64,000 nt of DNA from Paenibacillus sp. UNC451MF (GTDB lineage: Bacteria; Bacillota; Bacilli; Paenibacillales; NBRC-103111): the NCBI RefSeq assembly GCF_000686845.1, contig NZ_JMLS01000014.1, positions 62,001 to 126,000 on the forward strand, given 5' to 3'. This document shows positions 52,391-61,640 of the stretch, one piece after another. A program made the translations under genes and the position numbers. The notes under the pieces are model-generated. The model did not search any database. It was not told where the DNA came from and was given only the letters and a program-made list of their open reading frames with translations. Each line of letters opens with the position of its first letter. Position 1 is the stretch's first letter.

Positions 52391-53353
52391 TTACCATAAG
52401 CTCGTCTCGTTGAGCTTGCGGCTTAACCAGTTCGAAAAAATGACCAATGTGAAATTAATAACCGAGTTAAACAAACCGACAGCGGAGCTGAAGCTGTAGT
52501 TCATTTCCTGCAGACCGATACGGTACACATAAGATCCGATAACATCGGCGGTTTCGTAGGTCGACGGATTATAGAGTAGAATAATCTTTTCCGAACCAAC
52601 GTTCATCAGCCTGCCGATATCCAGAATAATAAGGATCACGATCGTCGGCATGATGCCCGGAAGCGTAATATGCAGCATTTGCTTCCATCTGCCTGCGCCA
52701 TCAATTTTAGCAGCCTCATACTGCTCAGGGTCGATCCCTGTCAGTGCAGCTAAATAAATAATCGTTCCCCAGCCGATGTGCTGCCAGACCCCGGATGAAA
52801 TGAACAACGTCCGGAAATATTCAGGCTCCAGCAAAAGGGAGAATCGCTCCCCTCCGAAATAGGCGATCACATCGTTGACGATTCCTGAGCTGGAAGTGAA
52901 TTCCTTGATCATCCCGCAGACGACGACCAGCGATATAAAATGCGGCATATACGTAACGGTTTGCACCGTTCTTTTAAACAAGGAGGAACGGATTTCATTC
53001 AGCAGCAGCGCTAATATGATCGGTGCCGGAAATCCGAATAAAAGCTCGTATAAGCTGATAAGGATCGTATTTTTTAATACCCGCCAAAAGTAAAGTCCTC
53101 CGAAAAAGCTTTGAAAGTGCTCCAGTCCTACCCATGGGCTGCCCCAAATGCCGAGCCGCGGCGAATAATCCTTGAATGCAATAATAGCGCCATACATAGG
53201 AACATAATGAAAGATGGCAAAGAACAAGACAACCGGTATTAGCATTAAGTAAAGCAGTTTATTTTTCCGAATATCCCCAAGCCATTCTATAGCTAAGTTC
53301 CTTTTTGCCGCGTAGGGAACTATGTTAGGTTTGGTGACTGTTTTGGTGCTCAT
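52391..53353 (-). CDS. Carbohydrate ABC importer permease (LplB type)
   Basis: 320 residues from ATG 53353 (GAGGGA upstream); an ATG two codons earlier abuts the site. Six helices with EAA motif YEAAKIDGAGRWKQMLHITL near 210. Related to the permease at 3350-4303. Follows the LplA-type lipoprotein gene after a hairpin-bearing gap. Confidence 0.92.
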   Translation of the reverse strand: MSTKTVTKPNIVPYAAKRNLAIEWLGDIRKNKLLYLMLIPVVLFFAIFHYVPMYGAIIAFKDYSPRLGIWGSPWVGLEHFQSFFGGLYFWRVLKNTILISLYELLFGFPAPIILALLLNEIRSSLFKRTVQTVTYMPHFISLVVVCGMIKEFTSSSGIVNDVIAYFGGERFSLLLEPEYFRTLFISSGVWQHIGWGTIIYLAALTGIDPEQYEAAKIDGAGRWKQMLHITLPGIMPTIVILIILDIGRLMNVGSEKIILLYNPSTYETADVIGSYVYRIGLQEMNYSFSSAVGLFNSVINFTLVIFSNWLSRKLNETSLW

Positions 53354-53386
53354 CCTCATTCCCTCTCTCTGGTTGTAGTTAGAAGA

Positions 53387-53413
53387 GAATCGGCAGTCAG
53401 GACTGCCGGATTC
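53387..53413 (-). other. Intercistronic mRNA hairpin
   Basis: GGCAGTC / GACTGCC with a two-base loop, extended by GAATC / GATTC. It lies between the lipoprotein stop and the permease start, the same place as the hairpin at 4369-4391 in the other importer. No T-run. Confidence 0.6.
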
Positions 53414-53433
53414 CCCTCCATTAGCATACAAAA

Positions 53434-55080
53434 TTAACGTTTGTTATAACGATCGAGTGCATCTTGATATATTTTGACCGCACGCTCAATGCCAAGCTTC
53501 TTGATCTGAGCCACATACGTATCGTAATTATCGAGCGGTTCTTTACCGACCACGAATTTGACGAACATTTCTTCTTTATAGTTGGTTACGTCATTAATGA
53601 TTTTGCCGAGTTCCTTGCTCTCCTCGATAGTCGGAGTCAGGAATAACGGAATCGTGTGCTTCTCCGCATCCGTAGCTCCCCAAATTGCCGGAGCCTCGTC
53701 CTGCTGCTTATATGAATTCCAGCTTCTACGTTCATCCGCTTCATAAGGACCATTCGGCTTCGTATACTGCGCAATCATTTGCTGCAGGTTGTACTTATCG
53801 TTCTTCACAATTTTATCCGTATATTTAGGAATGCCTTTATCCATCGTATAGCTGTCGCCTTCGATACCGAAGTTAAAGAGCAGCCCGCCTTTTTCGCTGT
53901 AAGCGTAATCGAGCCACTTGGCAACCAATTCTGGATTTTTGGCGCCTGTAGTGATTGCTTTGCTCGCTCCAGGACTGTATTTGAAATCACGATGCCCGGT
54001 GAACGGCGTCTCGCCCTTTTTAAGCGATGGATAGGGTGCTGCTACCAGATTGTATTTAGGGTCCTTCCCTTTCATCGTATCCAGCCATTTACCCAAGCCG
54101 CCGCTTTGCAGACCGACAGTTGCTCCGGTTTGTCCGCTTAGCATTTTGGTATCCAGCGCTTTGCCATCCGTCAACGCAAAATCCTTATCAAACAGCCCTT
54201 CCGCATACCATTTACGCAGCAATGCCAAAGCATCCTTGTACTGAGGATCGATAGGACCGAATTTCACTTTGCCCTGATCGTCCAAGTAGAACGTGTTGGA
54301 TGTTTTGTAGGCACCGATGAAGGCATCACGCATCTCCAGATTGCCGTTCACATACGTGACGGATAAAGGAGCGGTCGCACCCTTCTTCTCTTTGAATGCT
54401 TTCAGTACTGTTTCCCACTCATCTACGGTCGTCGGCATTTGAAGTCCAAGTTCATCAAGCCAGTCCTTCCGGATAATCGGACCGCGGAATACAAGACCGG
54501 ACGGGTTACGAATCATTGGAAATACATAGTATTTTCCGCTGTCCGTCTTGATCATTTTGTCGAGCTCTTTGTCCGCCTGCAGCTTCTTCTTCAAATTAGG
54601 AGCATACTTATCGATAATATCGTTCAATGGAACGATGACCTTATCGGCAATAGCCTTCTCAGGGCCGCCCGGATAAGAACCTGCGCTTCGGCCGGTCCAA
54701 TCGTACTCCACCATATCAGGCAGCTCATTGGATGCAATCATCAGATTGAATTGTTCTTTAGTTTGATTGTCGGACGGGTGAATATATTTCACCTTTACCC
54801 CTGTTTCCTTCTCCAGCTGCTTGCCGAAAGGCAGATCAGTCAAATTGGGTGCGAAGGTGGTGGCGTTATTATTCAGACTCTCCCAAGAGGTAAGTCCCTC
54901 GGTCGTCTGCAGCGGGTACGTGCTACCTAAGCCAGCTTGCCCTTTCGCCGGGTCCTTTCCTCCGCTTCCGTTACTATCGGTTGCCGACTTGCTGCAGCCT
55001 GCCAGAACTAATCCACCTGCTAAGCTTATGGCAAGTCCAACACCGACAACTTTTTTTACTGATTGATGTTTACGGCTCAT
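53434..55080 (-). CDS. Sugar-binding lipoprotein (LplA type)
   Basis: 548 residues. Lipobox LAGC (Cys29) after a 28-residue signal, then a Ser/Gly/Lys-rich linker. Large solute-binding protein of the LplA/YtcQ type with PMIRNPSGLVFRGPIIRKDW and GDSYTMDKGIPKYTDK. First gene of the importer part of the locus. CAGGGGG precedes the ATG. Binds the oligosaccharide made by the lyases, by inference from context. Confidence 0.9.
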   Translation of the reverse strand: MSRKHQSVKKVVGVGLAISLAGGLVLAGCSKSATDSNGSGGKDPAKGQAGLGSTYPLQTTEGLTSWESLNNNATTFAPNLTDLPFGKQLEKETGVKVKYIHPSDNQTKEQFNLMIASNELPDMVEYDWTGRSAGSYPGGPEKAIADKVIVPLNDIIDKYAPNLKKKLQADKELDKMIKTDSGKYYVFPMIRNPSGLVFRGPIIRKDWLDELGLQMPTTVDEWETVLKAFKEKKGATAPLSVTYVNGNLEMRDAFIGAYKTSNTFYLDDQGKVKFGPIDPQYKDALALLRKWYAEGLFDKDFALTDGKALDTKMLSGQTGATVGLQSGGLGKWLDTMKGKDPKYNLVAAPYPSLKKGETPFTGHRDFKYSPGASKAITTGAKNPELVAKWLDYAYSEKGGLLFNFGIEGDSYTMDKGIPKYTDKIVKNDKYNLQQMIAQYTKPNGPYEADERRSWNSYKQQDEAPAIWGATDAEKHTIPLFLTPTIEESKELGKIINDVTNYKEEMFVKFVVGKEPLDNYDTYVAQIKKLGIERAVKIYQDALDRYNKR

Positions 55081-55126
55081 TTAAATCCCCCTGTTCCTAC
55101 TTTTCACATTATCAATGAAACTTATG

Positions 55127-55136
55127 GAGTGCACTC
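55127..55136. promoter_or_regulatory. Palindrome GAGTGCACTC upstream of the importer
   Basis: Perfect 10-bp palindrome about 50 bp upstream of the lipoprotein start. A related GAGTGCGCACTC lies upstream of the secreted lyase gene (58825-58836). Candidate shared operator. The rest of 55081-55275 is AT-rich; no terminator is seen after the preceding lyase gene. Confidence 0.4.
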
Positions 55137-55275
55137 ATGGCCTCATTATGCTACGCCCCAGGCCATATGACTATCTTCAAAAAATGAAATCATCACTAAA
55201 ATCGTTACTTCCGTATCGGTACTTTAGCCATTGCTCTGCAAATTATAAACAATTATGTTGAACAAGCTTATTGAG

Positions 55276-56673
55276 TTAGTTTAGAGCGTTAGGGCCTACA
55301 TCTTCGACAGTGAGGGGCTTGCGTGTCGAAGGCGCTTGGGAAACCTCGTCAGCTCCCACATCAGGAACGAGCCGTTCCTGTCCGTCCATATCCTCTTCAA
55401 CGTAAGGATATGGGATAACTGCGGAATCGACAGCCGGGCTTAAGTGAGATAGCTTGTATAATCCTCCATACTGAATCAGCAGAGGATCCACTTCCTGAAT
55501 TTCACTTTCCGTTCGGGAAGAATTCGACATGGTCGCACCGAATCCGATATTTCCTTCAAATACCGTATTAGAAGGCTTCAACTCGTTATACAGAATCCCC
55601 TTTGTATTGACGACCAGGTTATTCGCCACTCGGCTGTCCACCGGAGCCATCGGATCTCTGCGTCCTATCACAATGCCTGTAGTACAGTTCACAATGGTAT
55701 TGTGAACCGCCTCTGCACGATAAACCTTCCAGTGCTTGCGCAGCTGCTCAACGGTAGGGCTTGGCGGGTTCCCTTCCGTTCCCCCGTCAAAGTTACCACC
55801 GTCAATATTAATGGCGTCAAAGGTTAAGCCATCGAAATAGTTGTTAAAAATTTTATGATCGTTCCCGTATATACGAAAACCGCCCACGCCCTCTTTAACA
55901 CCGTCCCCTAGAAAAAAGTTGCCGTAGAAACGGTTGTTATGCCCGTGCCTTGCCGTTACTTGTCCCTGACAATGGCGAAACGTGTTGTAACGAATCTGAT
56001 TGCTGCAGCTCTTGACCGACATGACTTCAGGATCACCGTCGCAGCGCTCGAACAAGTTATGCTGCACCTTGATATATCCATGAGACATCGAGACAAAGGA
56101 AAGGCCGAGCCGAATCACTTCCAATCCATTGGGAATGCGCGGTCCTACATCGTGAAAATAGTTATATTCGATCACATCGTATTGCGATATTTGCTTGCCG
56201 TCTCCATCATAGACGATGACGGGACCGTGACTCGATTTAGGCCCGAATTCATTATAAGCAATCCGGTTATGATGACTGCCGGCTCCCTTTACCGCTAAGT
56301 AATGTACTTCCGAGCCGTCATCCTTTAAAGCGAAGGTGTTGCGGATAATCGTCATTGTATGGGATCCGTCCAATAGAACGGCTTGATTTCCATGGTTAGT
56401 AAACTGCAGGCCTTCCACTTGAATGTACGAGCATTGTTTGAATTGAAAAAAGGCTTCCCCTGTAATAGTCGCTTTTCCCTGATTCTTAGCTTTTATCGTA
56501 ATTGGATGTGCGGCGGTTCCATGCACGTCCTCCATGGTAAAAGGTCCTTGTTTCGTGTAGCTGCCGTCCTCGAGCTCAATCGTTGTTCCCGCTGTTGCTG
56601 AAGCAAGTGCCGCCTCAAGCTCCTCTGAATGAGTCACGCTAACATTATGCTGGGTGTTCCCGGTTGTTGTCAT
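55276..56673 (-). CDS. PL6-family lyase, cytoplasmic
   Basis: 465 residues, no signal peptide. Right-handed beta-helix with repeated turns (YNYFHD, VQHNLFE, IRYNTFRH, FYGNFF). Catalytic candidates of the PL6 (alginate lyase/chondroitinase B) family are Lys221 (EVMSVKSC) and Arg242 (TARHGH). GGAGATG precedes the ATG. It is paralogous to the secreted lyase 87 bp upstream but lacks the signal and sugar-binding domain, so it probably cuts imported oligosaccharides. Uronan type not determined. Confidence 0.85.
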   Translation of the reverse strand: MTTTGNTQHNVSVTHSEELEAALASATAGTTIELEDGSYTKQGPFTMEDVHGTAAHPITIKAKNQGKATITGEAFFQFKQCSYIQVEGLQFTNHGNQAVLLDGSHTMTIIRNTFALKDDGSEVHYLAVKGAGSHHNRIAYNEFGPKSSHGPVIVYDGDGKQISQYDVIEYNYFHDVGPRIPNGLEVIRLGLSFVSMSHGYIKVQHNLFERCDGDPEVMSVKSCSNQIRYNTFRHCQGQVTARHGHNNRFYGNFFLGDGVKEGVGGFRIYGNDHKIFNNYFDGLTFDAINIDGGNFDGGTEGNPPSPTVEQLRKHWKVYRAEAVHNTIVNCTTGIVIGRRDPMAPVDSRVANNLVVNTKGILYNELKPSNTVFEGNIGFGATMSNSSRTESEIQEVDPLLIQYGGLYKLSHLSPAVDSAVIPYPYVEEDMDGQERLVPDVGADEVSQAPSTRKPLTVEDVGPNALN

Positions 56674-56721
56674 ATGAAAATCATCTCCGAATTCGATTAT
56701 TAGTATGGCTGAAAAAGCGAA

Positions 56722-56738
56722 AGGGGAGAGTCGCCCCT
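56722..56738 (-). terminator. Weak hairpin between the two lyase genes
   Basis: AGGGG / CCCCT with a seven-base loop, followed on the minus strand by TTTCGCTTTTTC. It may be a partial terminator that lowers expression of downstream genes. Confidence 0.45.
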
Positions 56739-56760
56739 CCCCCGGTTATCAACGCTAGCG

Positions 56761-58698
56761 TTAAGGTGTTACTGGTCCTACATCAGCTGTAGTCAATGGT
56801 TTGCGGGCAATGGAAGCCGTTGAATATTCATCTGCTCCAATGTCGTTAATGCCCGAACGAGTCTCACCGTCCATATCTTCCGTTACATAAGTGAACGTTC
56901 CACCAGATGAATTAATTGCCTGCGTACTTGTCGATGAAAGCTTCTTCAGCATCAGCGGGTTGGATGTCGTACCTTCATTCACATCAACCATAGCAGGATC
57001 TACATTCTTTACCTGAGCGTTCGTCGCACTGAAGTTGCTTTTGGAACTGCCGAAACCGATGTTGTTCACATATTGGGTGTTAACAGCTGCGGTACCCAAG
57101 TTGTACATAGGCGTACTATTAATGCCTACCATGAGGTTATTAGCTATTTTCACATCTTGCGGAGCGTAATTCGGCGTTCTTGTTTTCATCCCGACATTAA
57201 TGCCGCTAGTACTGTTAACAATCGTGTTGTTGACGATTTCCGCACGGTACACTTTCCAATGCTTTGTCAAATCATCCTTGGTAGGATTGGTGCTGTATCC
57301 ATCGGAGCCTCCATCATAATCACCCGTATCGACGTTGATGGCATCCATAGTCAGACCCGACATATAGTTGTTATAAATTTTGTGGTCATTTCCGTAAATG
57401 CGGAAGCCACCCACCTTGGCTTTTACACCATCACCAAAAATGAAATTGCCGTAATAACTGTTCGCATGACCATGTCGAGCCGTCATCTGCCCTCGGGAGT
57501 TTTTTACCGTATTGTACCTTACCGTATTATGGCTGCTTTTGACGGAGATGACTTCGTCGTCGTTATCCGTATTTTCGAATAAGTTGTACTGAACGGTAGC
57601 GAAGCCGTCCGACATGGACAAACCGGATAAACCGACGCGAATATTTTCACCGCCGTTGTCCGTAATGTAGCTCCAGTCATGAAAATAATTGTACTCAATC
57701 GTATCGTACTGGGAGACTTGGGTGCCGGCACCATCGACGGATATCATCTGCCCTAACCCGTTACGGGGACCAAATTCATTGTGGTCTATCTGGTTATGAT
57801 GGCTGTTAGCTCCAGTAAGCTCCACCCATTTGACCAAGGTGTTAGGATCGCTCTGCTGCAGCTTGAAGAGGTTGTTTGTAAGACGGATATTGTTGCTCCC
57901 GTTCAACGATATGCCCGGAGTTAGCGCGGTGCTTGTGAGCTTCAACCCTATAAATACAATATAAGAGGAAGTATTGACCCGGAAGCTGCCGGATATGACG
58001 GCTTGCCCTTGATTAGCGGCACGAATCGTAATCGGCTGGCTGCTGGTGCCATTTTTACTTGAAATAACGAATCGTCCGGGTACGACTGGACTCTCCGTAT
58101 TGCTGGAATTGGAATAAGTGCCATTGGCCAATACGATCTCTGTTCCAGCCGTCGCATTGTTCAGTGCAGTCACCAATTGTGCAGAAGTTGAAACGTTCAC
58201 TACATTCGAGCCTGACGCAGCTTCCCCGTAGATTTCGACCTCCGTATAGCTGTTCCACGCACTGGCAGAGTTCATATGGCCGATAATGCGCACATAGCGC
58301 GCCGAGTTCACATCCGTGAAGTCGAACGTTTGCAGGCTTGAATTTAAGGCGCTCGTTACGTTGGACGAAGCCGTAGTGAACGTCGTTCCGTCCGTTGACG
58401 TTTTAATATCGAAATTAAAGGTTCGCGTGTCTCCGCTTTGGAATGCGATTTTGACATATGCGACCTTTTTATTGGAACCCAAGTCGTATTGTATCCATTG
58501 ATTATCTCCGCTTGCCGACCAGCGTGTCGCCAGATTCCCATCAACCGTATTGCCTGGTACATTGCCATCATCCATACTCGCGGTTACGGCAGAAGCGGCA
58601 ATCGAGAATTTGGCATCGGCTGCGTATCCCATACCTGGAATTAACACGGTCATCAGAACCAAGCACAAGCAGAGTGACCACAATCTTCTTTTCAACAT
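56761..58698 (-). CDS. Secreted PL6-family lyase with F5/8 type C domain
   Basis: 645 residues. Signal peptide to about residue 26 (GMGYAADA). Residues 30-160 are an F5/8 type C (CBM32-like) domain with WSASGDNQWIQYDLG and ARYVRIIGH. The rest is a PL6 beta-helix with catalytic candidates Lys387 (EVISVKSS) and Arg408 (TARHGH). It would bind and depolymerise a polysaccharide outside the cell. The ribosome site is weak (AAGGACGG, distant). First lyase of the locus, downstream of the AraC gene and its terminator. Confidence 0.88.
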   Translation of the reverse strand: MLKRRLWSLCLCLVLMTVLIPGMGYAADAKFSIAASAVTASMDDGNVPGNTVDGNLATRWSASGDNQWIQYDLGSNKKVAYVKIAFQSGDTRTFNFDIKTSTDGTTFTTASSNVTSALNSSLQTFDFTDVNSARYVRIIGHMNSASAWNSYTEVEIYGEAASGSNVVNVSTSAQLVTALNNATAGTEIVLANGTYSNSSNTESPVVPGRFVISSKNGTSSQPITIRAANQGQAVISGSFRVNTSSYIVFIGLKLTSTALTPGISLNGSNNIRLTNNLFKLQQSDPNTLVKWVELTGANSHHNQIDHNEFGPRNGLGQMISVDGAGTQVSQYDTIEYNYFHDWSYITDNGGENIRVGLSGLSMSDGFATVQYNLFENTDNDDEVISVKSSHNTVRYNTVKNSRGQMTARHGHANSYYGNFIFGDGVKAKVGGFRIYGNDHKIYNNYMSGLTMDAINVDTGDYDGGSDGYSTNPTKDDLTKHWKVYRAEIVNNTIVNSTSGINVGMKTRTPNYAPQDVKIANNLMVGINSTPMYNLGTAAVNTQYVNNIGFGSSKSNFSATNAQVKNVDPAMVDVNEGTTSNPLMLKKLSSTSTQAINSSGGTFTYVTEDMDGETRSGINDIGADEYSTASIARKPLTTADVGPVTP

Positions 58699-58757
58699 TA
58701 AGTAAGCACCGTCCTTTGTTTGTCATTTTTCAATTCGTCTGCATCAAAAAATACAAA

Positions 58758-58772
58758 AAGGAAGCGTTATCA
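58758..58772. promoter_or_regulatory. cre-like site upstream of the secreted lyase
   Basis: AAGGAAGCGTTATCA fits the CcpA consensus at all but one fixed position. It is about 60 bp upstream of the lyase start, a usual place for catabolite repression. Confidence 0.4.
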
Positions 58773-58824
58773 AAACATCGCCTTTTTTCCTGGATCAACC
58801 TCCTTTAACGACATGAATGGATTT

Positions 58825-58836
58825 GAGTGCGCACTC
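58825..58836. promoter_or_regulatory. Palindrome GAGTGCGCACTC
   Basis: Perfect 12-bp palindrome about 130 bp upstream of the secreted lyase start; compare GAGTGCACTC at 55127-55136. Confidence 0.4.
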
Positions 58837-58944
58837 ACATTATTATGAACACCCAGCAGCGGATCAAAGTAAATCTTGAAAAAGTAAAATGATCATTAAA
58901 ATACAAACTTGGAGCATCAAATATTGAAAAAGTGTACAAATATA

Positions 58945-58985
58945 CAGCAGAGCCGCAAAAGCATTGCTTTTGAACGGCTCTGCTG
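58945..58985 (-). terminator. Hairpin ending the AraC gene
   Basis: CAGCAGAGCCG / CGGCTCTGCTG with inner CAAAAGC / GCTTTTG, a very stable stem. The T-run after it is poor (TATATTTG). It begins 12 bp past the AraC stop. Confidence 0.75.
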
Positions 58986-58996
58986 AGGAAACATCC

Positions 58997-61330
58997 TTAC
59001 TGCGGAGGTGTCTTGGTATACTTCCCGGGCGTAATGCCCTCGAACTTTTTAAAAATGCGCAAAAACGTATTGACGTCACTGTAACCGACTTTGCCGGCTA
59101 CTTCGTTAACCGTATATTTCTGCTCATTCAGCAGCTTCTTAGCTTCTTCCAAGCGAGTCTTGTTAATGAAATCAAGCAGAGCTTCGCCCGTATATTCCTT
59201 AAACAGCCGTGACACATAAGAAGGAGTGAGGTCGAAGGCACCTCCGATCATCGAAATGTTCAAGCTCTCCTCATTATAGTGCTCCTTCACATACTCCTGA
59301 ATTTGCTCTACAAAATGCTTGTGATGATTTTTCTTATCTTCGTTAATGTATTCACACACCTGAAGCAGCACGTTATTAATATGAACCTTCATTTCCTTAA
59401 TCGTTTCGCAGCCCATCAGACGGTCAATCAAATCGGCTTGATCGAAAAATTCCTTACGACTGCTTGCGTTCACTTCATCAATTGTCTTCAGCATGGTGCT
59501 GACCAAATCGAACATGAGGCATTTGGCCAATCGAACCGGCATGGAGATACCGGACACATTTTTCTCGAATATTTGCTCTAGGAGCTCCTGAGCTTTATCC
59601 ACGTTACCTGTTTTAATAAAATATATGAATTGCTGCTCAACATGAAGCGGGTAATCGTAAGTACGTCTTGTCCGCTCTGCGTCATTATCCTTCAGCTCCT
59701 CATAGGAGATGATCTCGCCGCTTCCCATAACAATCCTGTACTCCATCGCTTCCATCGCCTCTTGATAAGCCTGAGCAATACCCATCAGCTCTTCCTGCAC
59801 CCCACTGATCGCTACCGTTAATTCAGCATGGATATGTTCCTTAATAAAAGCTTTGGCGCTGTCCGCTATTCGCTGAAGCTCCACTCGCGAATCCCGCTCG
59901 GCTGTGTTCATGTTAATAATGCAGGCGAGAACATCATCCATCTCAACGGTATAGGCCGGATTCTCAGCCCCTGCCAGCTCCTCAATAACGTTCGTAATGA
60001 CAAAATACAGCGTCTGCGCTTTATGATCGATCCGCGGCTGCTCCGAGGAGTCGTTGAACTTGCCGTAATTCTCAACGTGAAACAGCAGCACGGCAAACTG
60101 GTTCGATCGCAGCACAATATCGTGAGCAGCCAACGATTCATGAAGCGGTACCCCTCCGCCGGTCTGCCCCTTCAGCAATCTCCGCAAAAAGTGGGAACGA
60201 ATCGCATTATGATGCTGCTTGAGCCGCCGGTATACTTCTTCTTTTTCGGCAAACGTATTATTCATCGCGGCTTGAAAAAATACATATTCATTGGAGCCGA
60301 TATCGAAGGCGACCCCTGCTTTCTTCGACAAACTCTCAATTAACGTACGGATAGGCAAATAATTCTTTCTCAAAAACAAGTACGTCACAATGCCCCCGAA
60401 CAAGAAACACAAAAACACGCTCCATAACGTCACTGTCTTCACAAAATCCATTTTTTCCGAGTAAACGTCCGCCGGAATGAGAGATACATATTTCCAGCCG
60501 GTTACATCGGAGGTTGTGTACGAAAGCGCGAGCTTCCGCCCGTCGGCACCTTTTTCGTAAAATAGCCCTTTTGCCCCAGTGAGCATGTCGTATTGCAGAT
60601 CGGAAGGAATGTCCTGCTCACCTACATTGGTCGCCACCACCCGATTCTGTTTATCCATAATGAGTACAGAGGCGTTCGCCTGCGGAGGGATCGTCTCTAA
60701 CAGCTTGGAGTCTTTCATAACGAACATGATGACTGCCCCCGATGAATCCGGAAAGTCACCGAGTATCGTCCTTGCATACATGACGGACTTCTCAACTCCC
60801 TTATCCGTCCAGTTGAGTACGGGAGTATAGCCCTGGATATATTTTTGGGCGAAATAGTCTGACCATTCTTCATACTTCGTATCCTTCGTCTGCCGAAGCA
60901 CCGAATATAAGGTCTCGCTGTTCATGCGGTTATATGAAGACAGCACCGTATTGCTGTTCCTATAATAAACGTATAATTGACTTATGAAATCATTAGCCAT
61001 CTTAAAGATCCTAACGTCCCCTGCTATGCCGAACAGCTGAAAATGATCTTCGTCCGTCAACGGCGCACTCACATTAATAAAGCTTGTCACCTTTTTGTTG
61101 TAAGCGATTTCTAAAGTCAGCTGTTCCAAGCTCTTCAGCTTGCTATCGATAGCTTGTTCGATCTGGGTCAGCAGCAGCTCGTTCGAACGATTCACTTCAT
61201 TCTCTACAATACGAAGTGTAGCTATATAAATGATAACACTAATAATTATAGGGACTAGCAGAACAGAAATATAGGAGATGAGCCATGTCGTCATAACGCT
61301 GCGGCTGTTGAATCGGATTCTTTTCATCAT
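58997..61330 (-). CDS. Membrane-anchored AraC-family regulator of the polysaccharide locus
   Basis: 777 residues from the first of two adjacent ATGs (GGGGG upstream). Membrane helix near 13-38, a large extracytoplasmic Cache-like region to about 295, second helix near 298-318, cytoplasmic linker, and C-terminal AraC domain (about 665-770) ending FEGITPGKYTK. Same layout as the regulator at 7878-10190. It is upstream of the lyase and importer genes on the same strand and is the likely activator of them. Signal unknown. Confidence 0.9.
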   Translation of the reverse strand: MMKRIRFNSRSVMTTWLISYISVLLVPIIISVIIYIATLRIVENEVNRSNELLLTQIEQAIDSKLKSLEQLTLEIAYNKKVTSFINVSAPLTDEDHFQLFGIAGDVRIFKMANDFISQLYVYYRNSNTVLSSYNRMNSETLYSVLRQTKDTKYEEWSDYFAQKYIQGYTPVLNWTDKGVEKSVMYARTILGDFPDSSGAVIMFVMKDSKLLETIPPQANASVLIMDKQNRVVATNVGEQDIPSDLQYDMLTGAKGLFYEKGADGRKLALSYTTSDVTGWKYVSLIPADVYSEKMDFVKTVTLWSVFLCFLFGGIVTYLFLRKNYLPIRTLIESLSKKAGVAFDIGSNEYVFFQAAMNNTFAEKEEVYRRLKQHHNAIRSHFLRRLLKGQTGGGVPLHESLAAHDIVLRSNQFAVLLFHVENYGKFNDSSEQPRIDHKAQTLYFVITNVIEELAGAENPAYTVEMDDVLACIINMNTAERDSRVELQRIADSAKAFIKEHIHAELTVAISGVQEELMGIAQAYQEAMEAMEYRIVMGSGEIISYEELKDNDAERTRRTYDYPLHVEQQFIYFIKTGNVDKAQELLEQIFEKNVSGISMPVRLAKCLMFDLVSTMLKTIDEVNASSRKEFFDQADLIDRLMGCETIKEMKVHINNVLLQVCEYINEDKKNHHKHFVEQIQEYVKEHYNEESLNISMIGGAFDLTPSYVSRLFKEYTGEALLDFINKTRLEEAKKLLNEQKYTVNEVAGKVGYSDVNTFLRIFKKFEGITPGKYTKTPPQ

Positions 61331-61640
61331 GGCTAGTTACCCCCGGTGTCCCATTATAAATATTCAATAATCTTACTTGAACAATTGGATAAAACTTCAC
61401 TTTTCATTATATAGAAAAAACAGCATGAACGCATTCTCTATCTTCACGACTATACGGAAAAAATTCACCTCTGACGATTTCAACTATTGCACCCATTTTT
61501 CTCCGCCATTCTCTGCAAATCACTCACCATCAACCAAGCTCACGTATTGACTATTGTCTATGAGCAAGCCTATAATGTAAATTATTAAGACATTTAAACT
61601 ATTAAAATATATAAACTAAAATCGGAAGGTGGAATTCACA
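61331..61640. promoter_or_regulatory. Divergent promoter region, AraC versus SDR/MarR
   Basis: Plus-strand TTGACT (61547-61552) and TATAAT (61571-61576), 18 bp apart, serve the SDR/MarR operon. An imperfect dyad ATTTAAACTATTAAAAT near 61590-61606 could be a MarR site. Nothing else is clear in this 310-bp stretch. Confidence 0.55.

Noticed and set aside
58829-61079. Shared 14-mer GCGCACTCACATTA at 58829 and 61066
   Set aside because: Several shared 14-mers are expected by chance in this length, and the second lies inside a coding region.
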